A stretch of 64,000 bases of DNA, taken from the NCBI GenBank assembly GCA_044355655.1, contig JBIKXS010000007.1:36837-100836 (forward strand), given 5' to 3'. The stretch is from UBA3064 sp023258775. GTDB lineage: Bacteria; Pseudomonadota; Gammaproteobacteria; Burkholderiales; Burkholderiaceae_E. A program made the translations under genes and the position numbers. Shown here piece by piece: positions 43,434-50,948 of this stretch (positions are counted from its first letter, which is position 1; each line of letters starts with the position of its first letter). The notes beneath the pieces were generated by a model. The model saw only the letters and a program-made list of their open reading frames with translations. It was not told the origin of the DNA and did no database searches.

Positions 43434-45068
43434 TTAGGGTCGTGCAACGCCGAATTGAATCGGTTGGAGCCGGCGAGCCGCCTCTTCGCGACAGGTCGCA
43501 AGCACGAATGCAAGAATCTTTCGGGTGTCTCGAGGATCGATCAACCCATCGTCGAGTAAACGTGCGCTGGTATAAAAAGCACCCGCTTGACGCTCAAAAT
43601 TAGTAATAATTTTCTCCTCCATCGCCTTTAAGGCGAGCTCGTCGACTGCTTCGCCCTTTCTCGCAGCGCCGGCCTCAGCAACAATGCGCATTGTTTTTGC
43701 CGCCTGCTCAGCGCCCATAACGGCAGTTTTTGTATGCGGCCAGGAAAAGATAAAGCGGGGATCAAAACCTCTTCCGCACATGCCATAGTTACCCGCGCCA
43801 AAAGATGCACCACAATGAATTGTGATGGACGCCACGCTTGCATTAGCCACGGCCTGGATCATTTTTGAACCATGTTTGATCATGCCCGCTTGTTCGCTTG
43901 CCTTTCCAACGATGTAGCCAGTGGTGTTTTGCAAATAGAGCAGCGGTATTTGCGCCTGACAACAAGCTTGTATGAAATGGGTGGCTTTGTGGCTGCCTGC
44001 TGGATCGATTGGTCCATTATTCGTAATGATGCCGATTGGAAAACCTTCGATTGCGGCATGACCCACGACTGTTTGCGGCCCATAGTCGGGTTGGAAATCA
44101 AGAAAATCGGAATCATCGACCAGTCGAACAATAATTTCGTGCATATCGACTGGCTCGCGGAAATCGGCTGGCATGATCCCAAGTAGGTCCTCAGTCGGGT
44201 AGCGGGGAGGCAGCCAGCCCGATGTTGAACTTGGGTGAGCGAGTCCGTCTACGCTGCCCTGCCAACCCAGTCGGCGCATCAAGTCCCGGGCGATACTGAT
44301 TGCATGAGCATCATCGTCTGCAAGATATTCGCCAAGACCGCTTACTTGAGTGTGCATTTCTGCGCCGCCAAGCTCTTCATCGTTTGCAATCTCGCCGGTT
44401 GCGGCCTTAAGTAGCGGCGGACCTGCGAGGAAAGCCTTGGCGCGTCCCCGAACCATAATCACATAGTCAGAAAGTCCAGGCATGTAAGCGCCGCCTGCAG
44501 TCGATGCGCCATGCACAATCGCAATTACTGGTAGGCCAGCGGCCGACAATCTTGCGAGATTGGCAAAAATCCTGCCACCCTCGACGAAACCTTCCACCTG
44601 GTAGCGTAGCAAATTAGCCCCTGCTGATTCGATCAACTGCAAATAAGGGAGGCGATTTTGCAGCGCGATTTGCTGACCACGAAGAATCTTCTCCCGGCCC
44701 ATATGCTGAATGGCCCCAGCATCGATACCGGCATCGCTAATATTGATCAAGGTTCGCACGCCGCTCACAAAGCCAATACCCGTGATCACGCCACCACCCG
44801 GTACCGATTGCTCAAGCTCACTTCGGTCAAGGCCAAAGCCTGCCATCGTCGATAACTCGAGCCAGGGTGCGCCCGGATCAAGTAAACGTGCCAAACGCGC
44901 TCGAGGCAGAAGTTGACCACGTTTATCAAAGAGCGGCTTGGCGGAGGCCGATTTCTGAACCGTTCTAGCTTCAAGCAAACGCAATTGCTCAAGCGTGGCC
45001 AACATTGCTGCCTTACGTGCCTCAAAGGAAGGACTACCCGCTTGGAGTTGGGATTCGAATATGGCCAT
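43434..45068 (-). CDS. Acyl-CoA carboxylase beta subunit (AtuC/LiuB-like carboxyltransferase)
   Basis: The 544-residue carboxyltransferase moves CO2 from biotin to an enoyl-CoA. Diagnostic segments are ASTAGGAYMPGLSDYVIMV, then AKAFLAGPPLLKAATGEIA, and ELGGAEMHTQVSGL. The GLSDYVI and AKAFLAGPP wording seems nearer geranyl-CoA carboxylase than methylcrotonyl-CoA carboxylase (which has PAMSDE and IFLAGPP), but this is from memory. It is the first gene of the minus-strand cluster, divergent from the atuA-like gene across 242 bases. Confidence 0.88.
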   Translation of the reverse strand: MAIFESQLQAGSPSFEARKAAMLATLEQLRLLEARTVQKSASAKPLFDKRGQLLPRARLARLLDPGAPWLELSTMAGFGLDRSELEQSVPGGGVITGIGFVSGVRTLINISDAGIDAGAIQHMGREKILRGQQIALQNRLPYLQLIESAGANLLRYQVEGFVEGGRIFANLARLSAAGLPVIAIVHGASTAGGAYMPGLSDYVIMVRGRAKAFLAGPPLLKAATGEIANDEELGGAEMHTQVSGLGEYLADDDAHAISIARDLMRRLGWQGSVDGLAHPSSTSGWLPPRYPTEDLLGIMPADFREPVDMHEIIVRLVDDSDFLDFQPDYGPQTVVGHAAIEGFPIGIITNNGPIDPAGSHKATHFIQACCQAQIPLLYLQNTTGYIVGKASEQAGMIKHGSKMIQAVANASVASITIHCGASFGAGNYGMCGRGFDPRFIFSWPHTKTAVMGAEQAAKTMRIVAEAGAARKGEAVDELALKAMEEKIITNFERQAGAFYTSARLLDDGLIDPRDTRKILAFVLATCREEAARRLQPIQFGVARP

Positions 45069-45310
45069 AAAAACCGTTAAAAATAAGAAAGTCTGGCGAA
45101 GAAAATCAGCGATTGAGAACTCAAAATGACATCAATCAGGAATAAGGCATCAAAAAACCATGAAAAACTTTATGCTTCACGAAAGCTAAATAAAGTGATG
45201 CAAGGCTTGAGAGCATTTCGGTTTACCGCAAAAGCAATGTCCAATACCGAACCTGAGAGGCAAGTAATGAGCTGCTTACTGATCGACATCACGAACCATA
45301 ACATCCTGTT

Positions 45311-47224
45311 ATGAAAGATTACATCCGCATTGGCGGTGCTTCAGGCTTTTGGGGCGATACTGCAGCAGCAGTGCCCCAACTTTTAAGCGTTGATGATCTC
45401 GATTTTCTAGTCTTTGACTATTTGGCTGAGGTCACGCTATCGATCATGGCCTCCCAAAAGGCAAAGTCCGCCCAGGCAGGCTATGCGAGCGACTTTGTCA
45501 GCATCACGCTTAAACAGCACTTGCAGACGATCCTTGATCGTGGCATCAGGGTGATCTCAAATGCAGGCGGCCTGAATCCGGCTGCCTGTGTTGAAGCGAT
45601 TAGCGCACTGGCCGAGGAGCAAGGTCTTAAGGTGAAGATTGCCTGGGTCCTTGGCGATGATCTGATGCAGTCCGAAGCGTCTTTTCGCGCGTCAAACCGA
45701 ATTGAAATGTATAGCGGTTCGAGCTTTCCTGAGCGTGCCTTAAGCATCAATGCCTATTTGGGTGCTGAGCCGATAGCTTGCGCACTCGATGCGGGGGCGC
45801 AAATTGTGATCACCGGTCGCTGTGTTGACTCTGCAGTGACCTTGGGCGCCATGATGCATGCCTTTGGCTGGCACCGCTCGGTTCAGGCAAAACCAACAAA
45901 GGCCATGCTCGATCGCTATGCCCAGGGCACACTGGCGGGTCATTTGATTGAATGCGGGGCGCAATGCACGGGTGGACTCTTTACCGACTGGCAGACCGTT
46001 CCCGATTGGGAGAACATCGGGTTTCCGGTCGTGCAGGCCTATGCTGACGGTCGTTTTGAAATTTTTAAACCGGAAGGAACAGGTGGCCTGATTAGCCCGG
46101 CAACTGTTGCCGAGCAACTGCTCTATGAAATTGGCAACCCCGCTGCCTATGTGGTGCCAGATGTTGTTTGCGACTGGACCAACGTAAGTATCCGCGCTAG
46201 CGGGCTCGATCGCGTCTTGGTCGAGGGTGCTGTTGGCGAGGAAGCTCCAACGCAATACAAGGTCAGTCTCACGGCAGTCGATGGGTGGAAGAATCAGGCT
46301 TTACTTGTGATTGGTGGTGAGCAAGCACAGGCCAAAGCACAGCGAACAGCGGAGGCATTGCTCGCACGAACGTCGAAAATGCTGCAACAACTTGGCCTTC
46401 CGGCATATAGCGAGACTCATGTTGAGATTGTCGGTAGCGAATCGATGTATGGCAACGCAAGTAAGGCGATGCAAGCAAGGGAAGTCGTACTCAAAATGGC
46501 GGTTAAATCGGTTTCCAAAGCGAGTCTAGAGCTTTTTGCCCGAGAGTTTGCGCCCGCAGCAACATCAATGGCTCCAGGTACCACGGGTTTTGGGCAGGGG
46601 CGGCCGAGCCCAAGCCCAGTGATCCGCTTGTTCTCTTTTTTGGAGGATAAATCGAAGGTCCCTGTCCGCGTGATGTTGGATGATCGCTGCGTTGCAGCCT
46701 GGAACACGGATGACATCGAGGCAAACGTGGCGCTTCAAGTCGATCGTCGGGAGCAAGTCAGATACCACAGCCCCCAAGACGCTATGCTTGAAGCGGGTGT
46801 CGATGCCCGGCTCACGGCAACAGCGGCAAAGGCGTGGATGGATCCACATTGGCCAAAGATAAGCTTGATCGACATTGCCCATGGCCGCTCGGGCGACAAA
46901 GGCAATATCGCAAATATTGGGCTCATCGCAAGGCGGCCAGAAGACTGGACCTGGTTGCTCGCTGTGGTTGATGAGTCGATGCTGCGCCGCGTCTTTGCGC
47001 ACCGGCAGCCACTGCGTATCCGCCGATTTCCTCTTCAAGGGATTCGCGCGCTTAATCTGATGCTAGAGGGAGTTCTGGGCGGTGGCGGCATGGCGTCGTT
47101 GCACACGGATAACCTCGCCAAGGCCTATGCACAAGTCTTACTTGGTGCTCAAACACCATGTCCGCCCAGGATATTGCATGACTGGCGCCCCCGGCAGGAA
47201 TCGAACCTGCGACCTTCCCCTTAG
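45311..47224 (+). CDS. atuA: AtuA-family protein (DUF1446)
   Basis: The 637-residue protein matches the DUF1446/AtuA family, needed for growth on acyclic terpenes in Pseudomonas but of unknown biochemical function. The N-terminal domain starts IRIGGASGFWGDT and contains ISNAGGLNPAACVEAI and VITGRCVDSA. The C-terminal domain has the family's RSGDKGNIANIGLIA. It is divergent from the atuC-like gene. The last 14 codons read through the antisense of a tRNA-Arg gene (RQESNLRPSP), so the stop lies inside that tRNA. The natural family end seems near QVLLGAQ. Confidence 0.9.
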   Translation: MKDYIRIGGASGFWGDTAAAVPQLLSVDDLDFLVFDYLAEVTLSIMASQKAKSAQAGYASDFVSITLKQHLQTILDRGIRVISNAGGLNPAACVEAISALAEEQGLKVKIAWVLGDDLMQSEASFRASNRIEMYSGSSFPERALSINAYLGAEPIACALDAGAQIVITGRCVDSAVTLGAMMHAFGWHRSVQAKPTKAMLDRYAQGTLAGHLIECGAQCTGGLFTDWQTVPDWENIGFPVVQAYADGRFEIFKPEGTGGLISPATVAEQLLYEIGNPAAYVVPDVVCDWTNVSIRASGLDRVLVEGAVGEEAPTQYKVSLTAVDGWKNQALLVIGGEQAQAKAQRTAEALLARTSKMLQQLGLPAYSETHVEIVGSESMYGNASKAMQAREVVLKMAVKSVSKASLELFAREFAPAATSMAPGTTGFGQGRPSPSPVIRLFSFLEDKSKVPVRVMLDDRCVAAWNTDDIEANVALQVDRREQVRYHSPQDAMLEAGVDARLTATAAKAWMDPHWPKISLIDIAHGRSGDKGNIANIGLIARRPEDWTWLLAVVDESMLRRVFAHRQPLRIRRFPLQGIRALNLMLEGVLGGGGMASLHTDNLAKAYAQVLLGAQTPCPPRILHDWRPRQESNLRPSP

Positions 47225-47258
47225 GAGGGGGACGCTCTATCCACTGAGCTACAGGGGC
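47183..47258 (-). tRNA. tRNA-Arg (anticodon CCU)
   Basis: The minus strand folds as a full tRNA: acceptor stem GCCCCTG with CGGGGGC, D arm GCTCAGTGGATAGAGC, anticodon stem TCCCC/GGGGA around loop CTCCTAA (anticodon CCT, reading AGG), T arm GCAGGTTCGATTCCTGC, discriminator G and an encoded CCA. Its 3' half overlaps the last codons of the atuA-like ORF on the other strand. Confidence 0.95.
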
Positions 47259-47310
47259 AACTTTAGGCTAACAAAAGCTTCGGCCCGGAATCTATCATGA
47301 AAGCGTGGCG

Positions 47311-48396
47311 CTAAACTTGCGTAGCAGCTTGCTCAACCTCGGCTCGGGGCAACTTGAGTTTTTCTGCGGCAGTGAGGATCTCCTGCCAGGTCGTTGGATC
47401 GACAGGAAAGCCTTCCTTGCTCCGAATGGCCATCGCCTCGCGCTCGGGTTCTCCTGCAATTCGGACCTTGTCAAAGCCTGGAGCAACCGGTACAGAGCGC
47501 AGCCAGTTCATGAAGGCCTCACTCTCTTTAAAGAAATGGTCGTCCTGGTCCAAACGCTTGGGATCGATAAGTATGCTAAGCATACCGTTATAAACTTTCT
47601 TCTCGCCTTGGTAAGTCTTGTGCCAGGTTCCGCCACCCGATAAGGCGCCTCCGAGTAATTCGCAGACCAAGGCCATGCCGAAGCCTTTGTGCTCGCCGAA
47701 GGTGAGCAAGGCGCCAAGCGGCTCTACAACAACCACACTTGGATTTGTCGTTGGATGACCATGCTGATCGATGAGCATGCCATGCCGGACTTCCTCGCCT
47801 TTATTGTGGGCGACCCTCATCTTACCCTGCGCAACCATGCTTGTTGCATAGTCGAGAATCACCGGTGCTTCGTTGCGCATCGGGATACCAATACAGCATG
47901 GATTCGTACCAAAACGGCCGGCGGCACCCCCCCAAGGGGCGACGGTCGGTCGCGACAAAACATTGACAAAATGGATCGATATTAAATCCTGACTTACCGC
48001 CTGTTCGGCCCAGTGCCCGATGCGGCCTAGATGGTGAGCGTGACCTAGACCCATCACGCAGACGCCATGCTCTTTCGCACGTGCAATGGCCATGTCGGTA
48101 GCCGCTTCGCCGATGGACTGTCCAAAGCCCGCCTGGCCGTCGAGACCCAAAAGCGGCCCTGCATCGATCTTACTGAGAGGTTGCTGATTGACCTTAAGCC
48201 CGCCCTCTAAGAATGAATCGACGTAGCGTGGCACCATACCGATACCATGCGAGTCATGACCTTTGAGATTGGCAAGCACTAAGTTGTCAGCAACTTGCTG
48301 AGGCTCTCGTCCGCGTGAGCCGGTGGCGGCGATCACCATGGCGATCGCTTGGCGCATGCCTTCTGCCTTAAAGAGCTTGTAATCCGATGAGGTCAT
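47311..48396 (-). CDS. Malate/L-lactate dehydrogenase family oxidoreductase
   Basis: The 361-residue protein belongs to the Ldh2/MDH2 type of NAD(P)-dependent 2-hydroxyacid dehydrogenases (COG2055), distinct from the Rossmann LDH/MDH fold. Typical segments are NLKGHDSHGIGMVPRYV, FGTNPCCIGIPMRNEAPV and the FGEHKGFGMALVCELLGGAL loop near the C-terminus. Members oxidise malate, sulfolactate, ureidoglycolate or similar acids, and no specific substrate can be chosen. Its start overlaps the folA stop by four bases (ATGA), so it is probably cotranscribed with thyA-folA. Confidence 0.9.
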   Translation of the reverse strand: MTSSDYKLFKAEGMRQAIAMVIAATGSRGREPQQVADNLVLANLKGHDSHGIGMVPRYVDSFLEGGLKVNQQPLSKIDAGPLLGLDGQAGFGQSIGEAATDMAIARAKEHGVCVMGLGHAHHLGRIGHWAEQAVSQDLISIHFVNVLSRPTVAPWGGAAGRFGTNPCCIGIPMRNEAPVILDYATSMVAQGKMRVAHNKGEEVRHGMLIDQHGHPTTNPSVVVVEPLGALLTFGEHKGFGMALVCELLGGALSGGGTWHKTYQGEKKVYNGMLSILIDPKRLDQDDHFFKESEAFMNWLRSVPVAPGFDKVRIAGEPEREAMAIRSKEGFPVDPTTWQEILTAAEKLKLPRAEVEQAATQV

Positions 48397-48899
48397 GAGT
48401 GGGTTCTCCGATAATCAACAAAACGATAACTTAAGCCTTGGCTGCTAATCCCCTTTATATGGGCAACTTCCGCCCAGCACGTGGGGGCAAGTTCCGGAAA
48501 GTAGGTATCGCCAGCGACTTCGAGTTCAATTTCTGTCACGACCGCACGATCGGCGTGGGCGAGGGCTATCTGATAGATCTGCCCGCCTCCAATAACATAG
48601 ACCTCACCAGGCGCAGCTAAGGCCAATGCCTGCTCAAAGCTTGTTGCAACGACCGCTCCTTCGCAATGCCATGATGGGTTGCGGGTGATCACAATGTTTC
48701 GGCGTCTCGGCAAAGCTTTGCCAATCGACTCAAAAGTTTGCCGCCCCATCACGATGCTTGCATCGAGGGTAAGCGACCGAAAATGCTTTAAATCCTCGGG
48801 CAGATGCCAGGGCATCACACCATCGCGACCGATGACGCGCTGCCTGGCATAAGCAACCACTAAACAAACACCTTGAGCGCGGCGATCAAAACTCATCAT
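48393..48899 (-). CDS. folA: Dihydrofolate reductase
   Basis: FolA reduces dihydrofolate to tetrahydrofolate with NADPH. The 168-residue enzyme shows MPWHLPEDLKHFR with the substrate-binding acidic residue, VMGRQTFESIG, and VIGGGQIYQIAL. It follows thyA by nine bases on the same strand. ThyA generates dihydrofolate, so the pair forms the thymidylate cycle. Length is normal. Confidence 0.96.
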   Translation of the reverse strand: MMSFDRRAQGVCLVVAYARQRVIGRDGVMPWHLPEDLKHFRSLTLDASIVMGRQTFESIGKALPRRRNIVITRNPSWHCEGAVVATSFEQALALAAPGEVYVIGGGQIYQIALAHADRAVVTEIELEVAGDTYFPELAPTCWAEVAHIKGISSQGLSYRFVDYRRTHS

Positions 48900-48908
48900 T
48901 GCGAGACA

Positions 48909-49703
48909 TCACACCGCGATGGGGGCTTTGATAGCCGGGTGATATAGGTAGTTTTCAATCACGAAATCTTCATAGCGATATGAAAAAAGATCATCAGGGC
49001 GTCTGGCCATCCGCAGGCTTGGCAGTGGGTAGGCCTTGCGCTTAAGTTGCTCGCGTGCCTGCTCTAAATGGTTAAGATAAAGATGACAGTCGCCCCCCGT
49101 CCAGATAAAGTCACCTGGCTCGACATCGATTTGCTGGGCCACCATATGGGTGAGTAGGGCGTATGACGCGATATTAAACGGCACGCCGAGGAAAATATCG
49201 GCGCTTCGTTGATAGAGTTGGCAGGACAACTTGCCCTCGGCAACATAAAACTGAAACATCGCGTGGCAGGGCGCAAGCGCCATTTTAGGTAGATCCCCCA
49301 CGTTCCATGCCGACACAATCAGCCTTCGAGAATCAGGGTCACTGCGCAATCGTGTCATGAGTTCTTTGAGTTGATCAATCGACTCGCCACTTGCTGTGGG
49401 CCAGGAGCGCCACTGATAGCCATAAACAGGGCCGAGTTCACCATGGGCATCGGCCCATTCATCCCAGATGCTTACGCCGTGCGATTTTAAATAGTGAATA
49501 TTTGTAGAACCTGATAAAAACCAGATCAATTCATGAATAATCGATTTCAGATGCAATTTTTTCGTAGTGACCAGCGGAAAACCTTCGGCTAAAGGAAAAC
49601 GCATCTGCCATCCAAACACCGATCGCGTACCAGTTCCAGTGCGATCATGCTTTTGGCTGCCATGATCGAGCACGTGTTGCATCAATTCGTGATATGCCTT
49701 CAT
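48909..49703 (-). CDS. thyA: Thymidylate synthase
   Basis: ThyA methylates dUMP to dTMP with methylene-tetrahydrofolate. The 264-residue protein matches the short Escherichia coli-type form, with the catalytic Cys146 in LAPCHAMFQFYV, the RRLIVSAWNV phosphate-binding segment and YQRSADIFLGVPFNIASYA. It is the first gene of the thyA-folA-dehydrogenase unit. Its upstream region includes a 24-bp minisatellite. Confidence 0.97.
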   Translation of the reverse strand: MKAYHELMQHVLDHGSQKHDRTGTGTRSVFGWQMRFPLAEGFPLVTTKKLHLKSIIHELIWFLSGSTNIHYLKSHGVSIWDEWADAHGELGPVYGYQWRSWPTASGESIDQLKELMTRLRSDPDSRRLIVSAWNVGDLPKMALAPCHAMFQFYVAEGKLSCQLYQRSADIFLGVPFNIASYALLTHMVAQQIDVEPGDFIWTGGDCHLYLNHLEQAREQLKRKAYPLPSLRMARRPDDLFSYRYEDFVIENYLYHPAIKAPIAV

Positions 49704-49771
49704 GATGAGTTGCCTTCAATGCTTTCCTTGGTTGAGATTCGGTCTAATTAAAGCAGCCTGGCGTGATCGTA

Positions 49772-49866
49772 GCTAAAGTCGCATCGGGCATGCTTGCTAA
49801 AGCGTAATCGGACATGCTTGCTAAAGCGTAATCGGGCATGCTTGCTAAAGCCGCATCGGGCGGTCG
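49772..49866. repeat. 24-bp minisatellite grown from the 3' end of the CrtC-like gene
   Basis: Units start at 49772, 49796 and 49820, with a fourth, partial one at 49844. The last unit contains the final codons and TAG stop (Pro-Met-Arg-Leu-stop) of the neighbouring gene. The other three are slightly diverged copies in the spacer upstream of thyA, with the core GCTAAAGCGTAATCGG. Confidence 0.93.
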
Positions 49867-50948
49867 TAGCCCGTTAACTCCAGATAGCCTCTTCCGATCA
49901 GATCGCCTTGATCGTTATACGCCATAACTGCGCCTTCCCAATATCGGTTGCCAGTGCTTGCGCGAGCATCGATTTCCTGATCTTGGACGAGGGCCCGAAG
50001 CACAAGGGGCCCAAACTTGCCTTTCACTCGAAGCGACACCGGGTAGTTTGCCCCACTTGCACTTGAGCGCCACTGCTCAAGCGATTGCATGACTAAACCC
50101 GCCTCAGAACGCCACAGTTCAGCGCCTTGTCGGTCCCGAATACGAAATGCCATCCAGCTTTGCCCATCGAGCAGGTTAAGGCCAAACCAATCCCATCCAG
50201 CCGCGTCGGCCGACAAAAGACTGCTTGACCACTCGTGGTCAAACCAGGCTGCAGCGAAGTTGCTGCTGCGATCAATGCTTAGCGCTTTACCATCGAGTTG
50301 CAGGTTAGCCTCGACGTGAAGCTGTGTCTGGCTGTAATAGTGACTAAATTGACCCGCAGCCGGTCCTTTTTGCGAATAGCCTTGTTGGCCTTGCAGCAGT
50401 GGCGCGCCACGAGGCCGACAGCGCAGCTTTAATCCGAGCCTGCCTTGCTCAATATCGATAGCGATCCTGCCGTCCGCTTCACGGACAAAGCGCCAGCCTG
50501 GCATCATAATATTTAGATCGGTTTCGCTGAACTCGGCAACATGCTTGACGCTTCGCCATGCTGTTTGTTCATGGATGAGTTTGCTCCAGCCGCGTCTGAC
50601 CAAGGCAGCATGGCCCATGAGCCATTGATTTGAGCCCCAAGTGCTTTGCCGTGCTTTGCCTAGTCGGACCCTAAAAATCGTTGCCTGAATGCCGGTATCG
50701 GCATCGAGCCAGCCTGTGAGGTACCACCACTCGATGCGTTCATCGGGATGTGCGCCATGATCGCGTGGAAACTGGATTGTTTTGAAGCCGCTTTGCTGGG
50801 CTTCGCTTTGGTGTGCAGTACCTATGTTGATTGCGGCAATTGTTTCCGCGAAGGTCTGCCGGCTAGGTGCGGCAGCGCCGAGCGCTGAGGCGCCGAGGGT
50901 GCGCTTGATGAGCAATCGACGTTGTGTTGAACTAAGCCGCATTACCAA
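49845..50948 (-). CDS. CrtC/AttH-like secreted lipocalin-fold protein
   Basis: The 367-residue protein resembles the AttH/CrtC (hydroxyneurosporene hydratase-like) family of double-lipocalin proteins: HPDERIEWWYLTGWLDAD early, NFAAAWFDHEWSSS in the middle and GRGYLELTGYDRP at the end. A signal-like N-terminus (QRRLLIKRTLGASALG) suggests export, perhaps by Tat. Members are often encoded beside an FtsX-type ABC permease and its ATPase, as here. Its enzymatic role is unknown, and no carotenoid genes are in the window. Its start overlaps the permease end by seven bases. Confidence 0.85.
   Translation of the reverse strand: MVMRLSSTQRRLLIKRTLGASALGAAAPSRQTFAETIAAINIGTAHQSEAQQSGFKTIQFPRDHGAHPDERIEWWYLTGWLDADTGIQATIFRVRLGKARQSTWGSNQWLMGHAALVRRGWSKLIHEQTAWRSVKHVAEFSETDLNIMMPGWRFVREADGRIAIDIEQGRLGLKLRCRPRGAPLLQGQQGYSQKGPAAGQFSHYYSQTQLHVEANLQLDGKALSIDRSSNFAAAWFDHEWSSSLLSADAAGWDWFGLNLLDGQSWMAFRIRDRQGAELWRSEAGLVMQSLEQWRSSASGANYPVSLRVKGKFGPLVLRALVQDQEIDARASTGNRYWEGAVMAYNDQGDLIGRGYLELTGYDRPMRL

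Noticed and set aside
45126..45314. 62-codon ORF between the carboxylase beta gene and atuA
   Set aside because: No ribosome site, no family resemblance, ends at the atuA start; more likely a promoter region.
47082..47300. Plus-strand ORF of 72 codons with GRNRTCDLPLRRGTLYP
   Set aside because: The text is the well-known false translation of a tRNA antisense strand and sits over tRNA-Arg; it is not a gene.
47183..47310. tRNA-Arg as integration site of a mobile element
   Set aside because: No integrase, no direct repeat of the tRNA end, and housekeeping genes on both sides.
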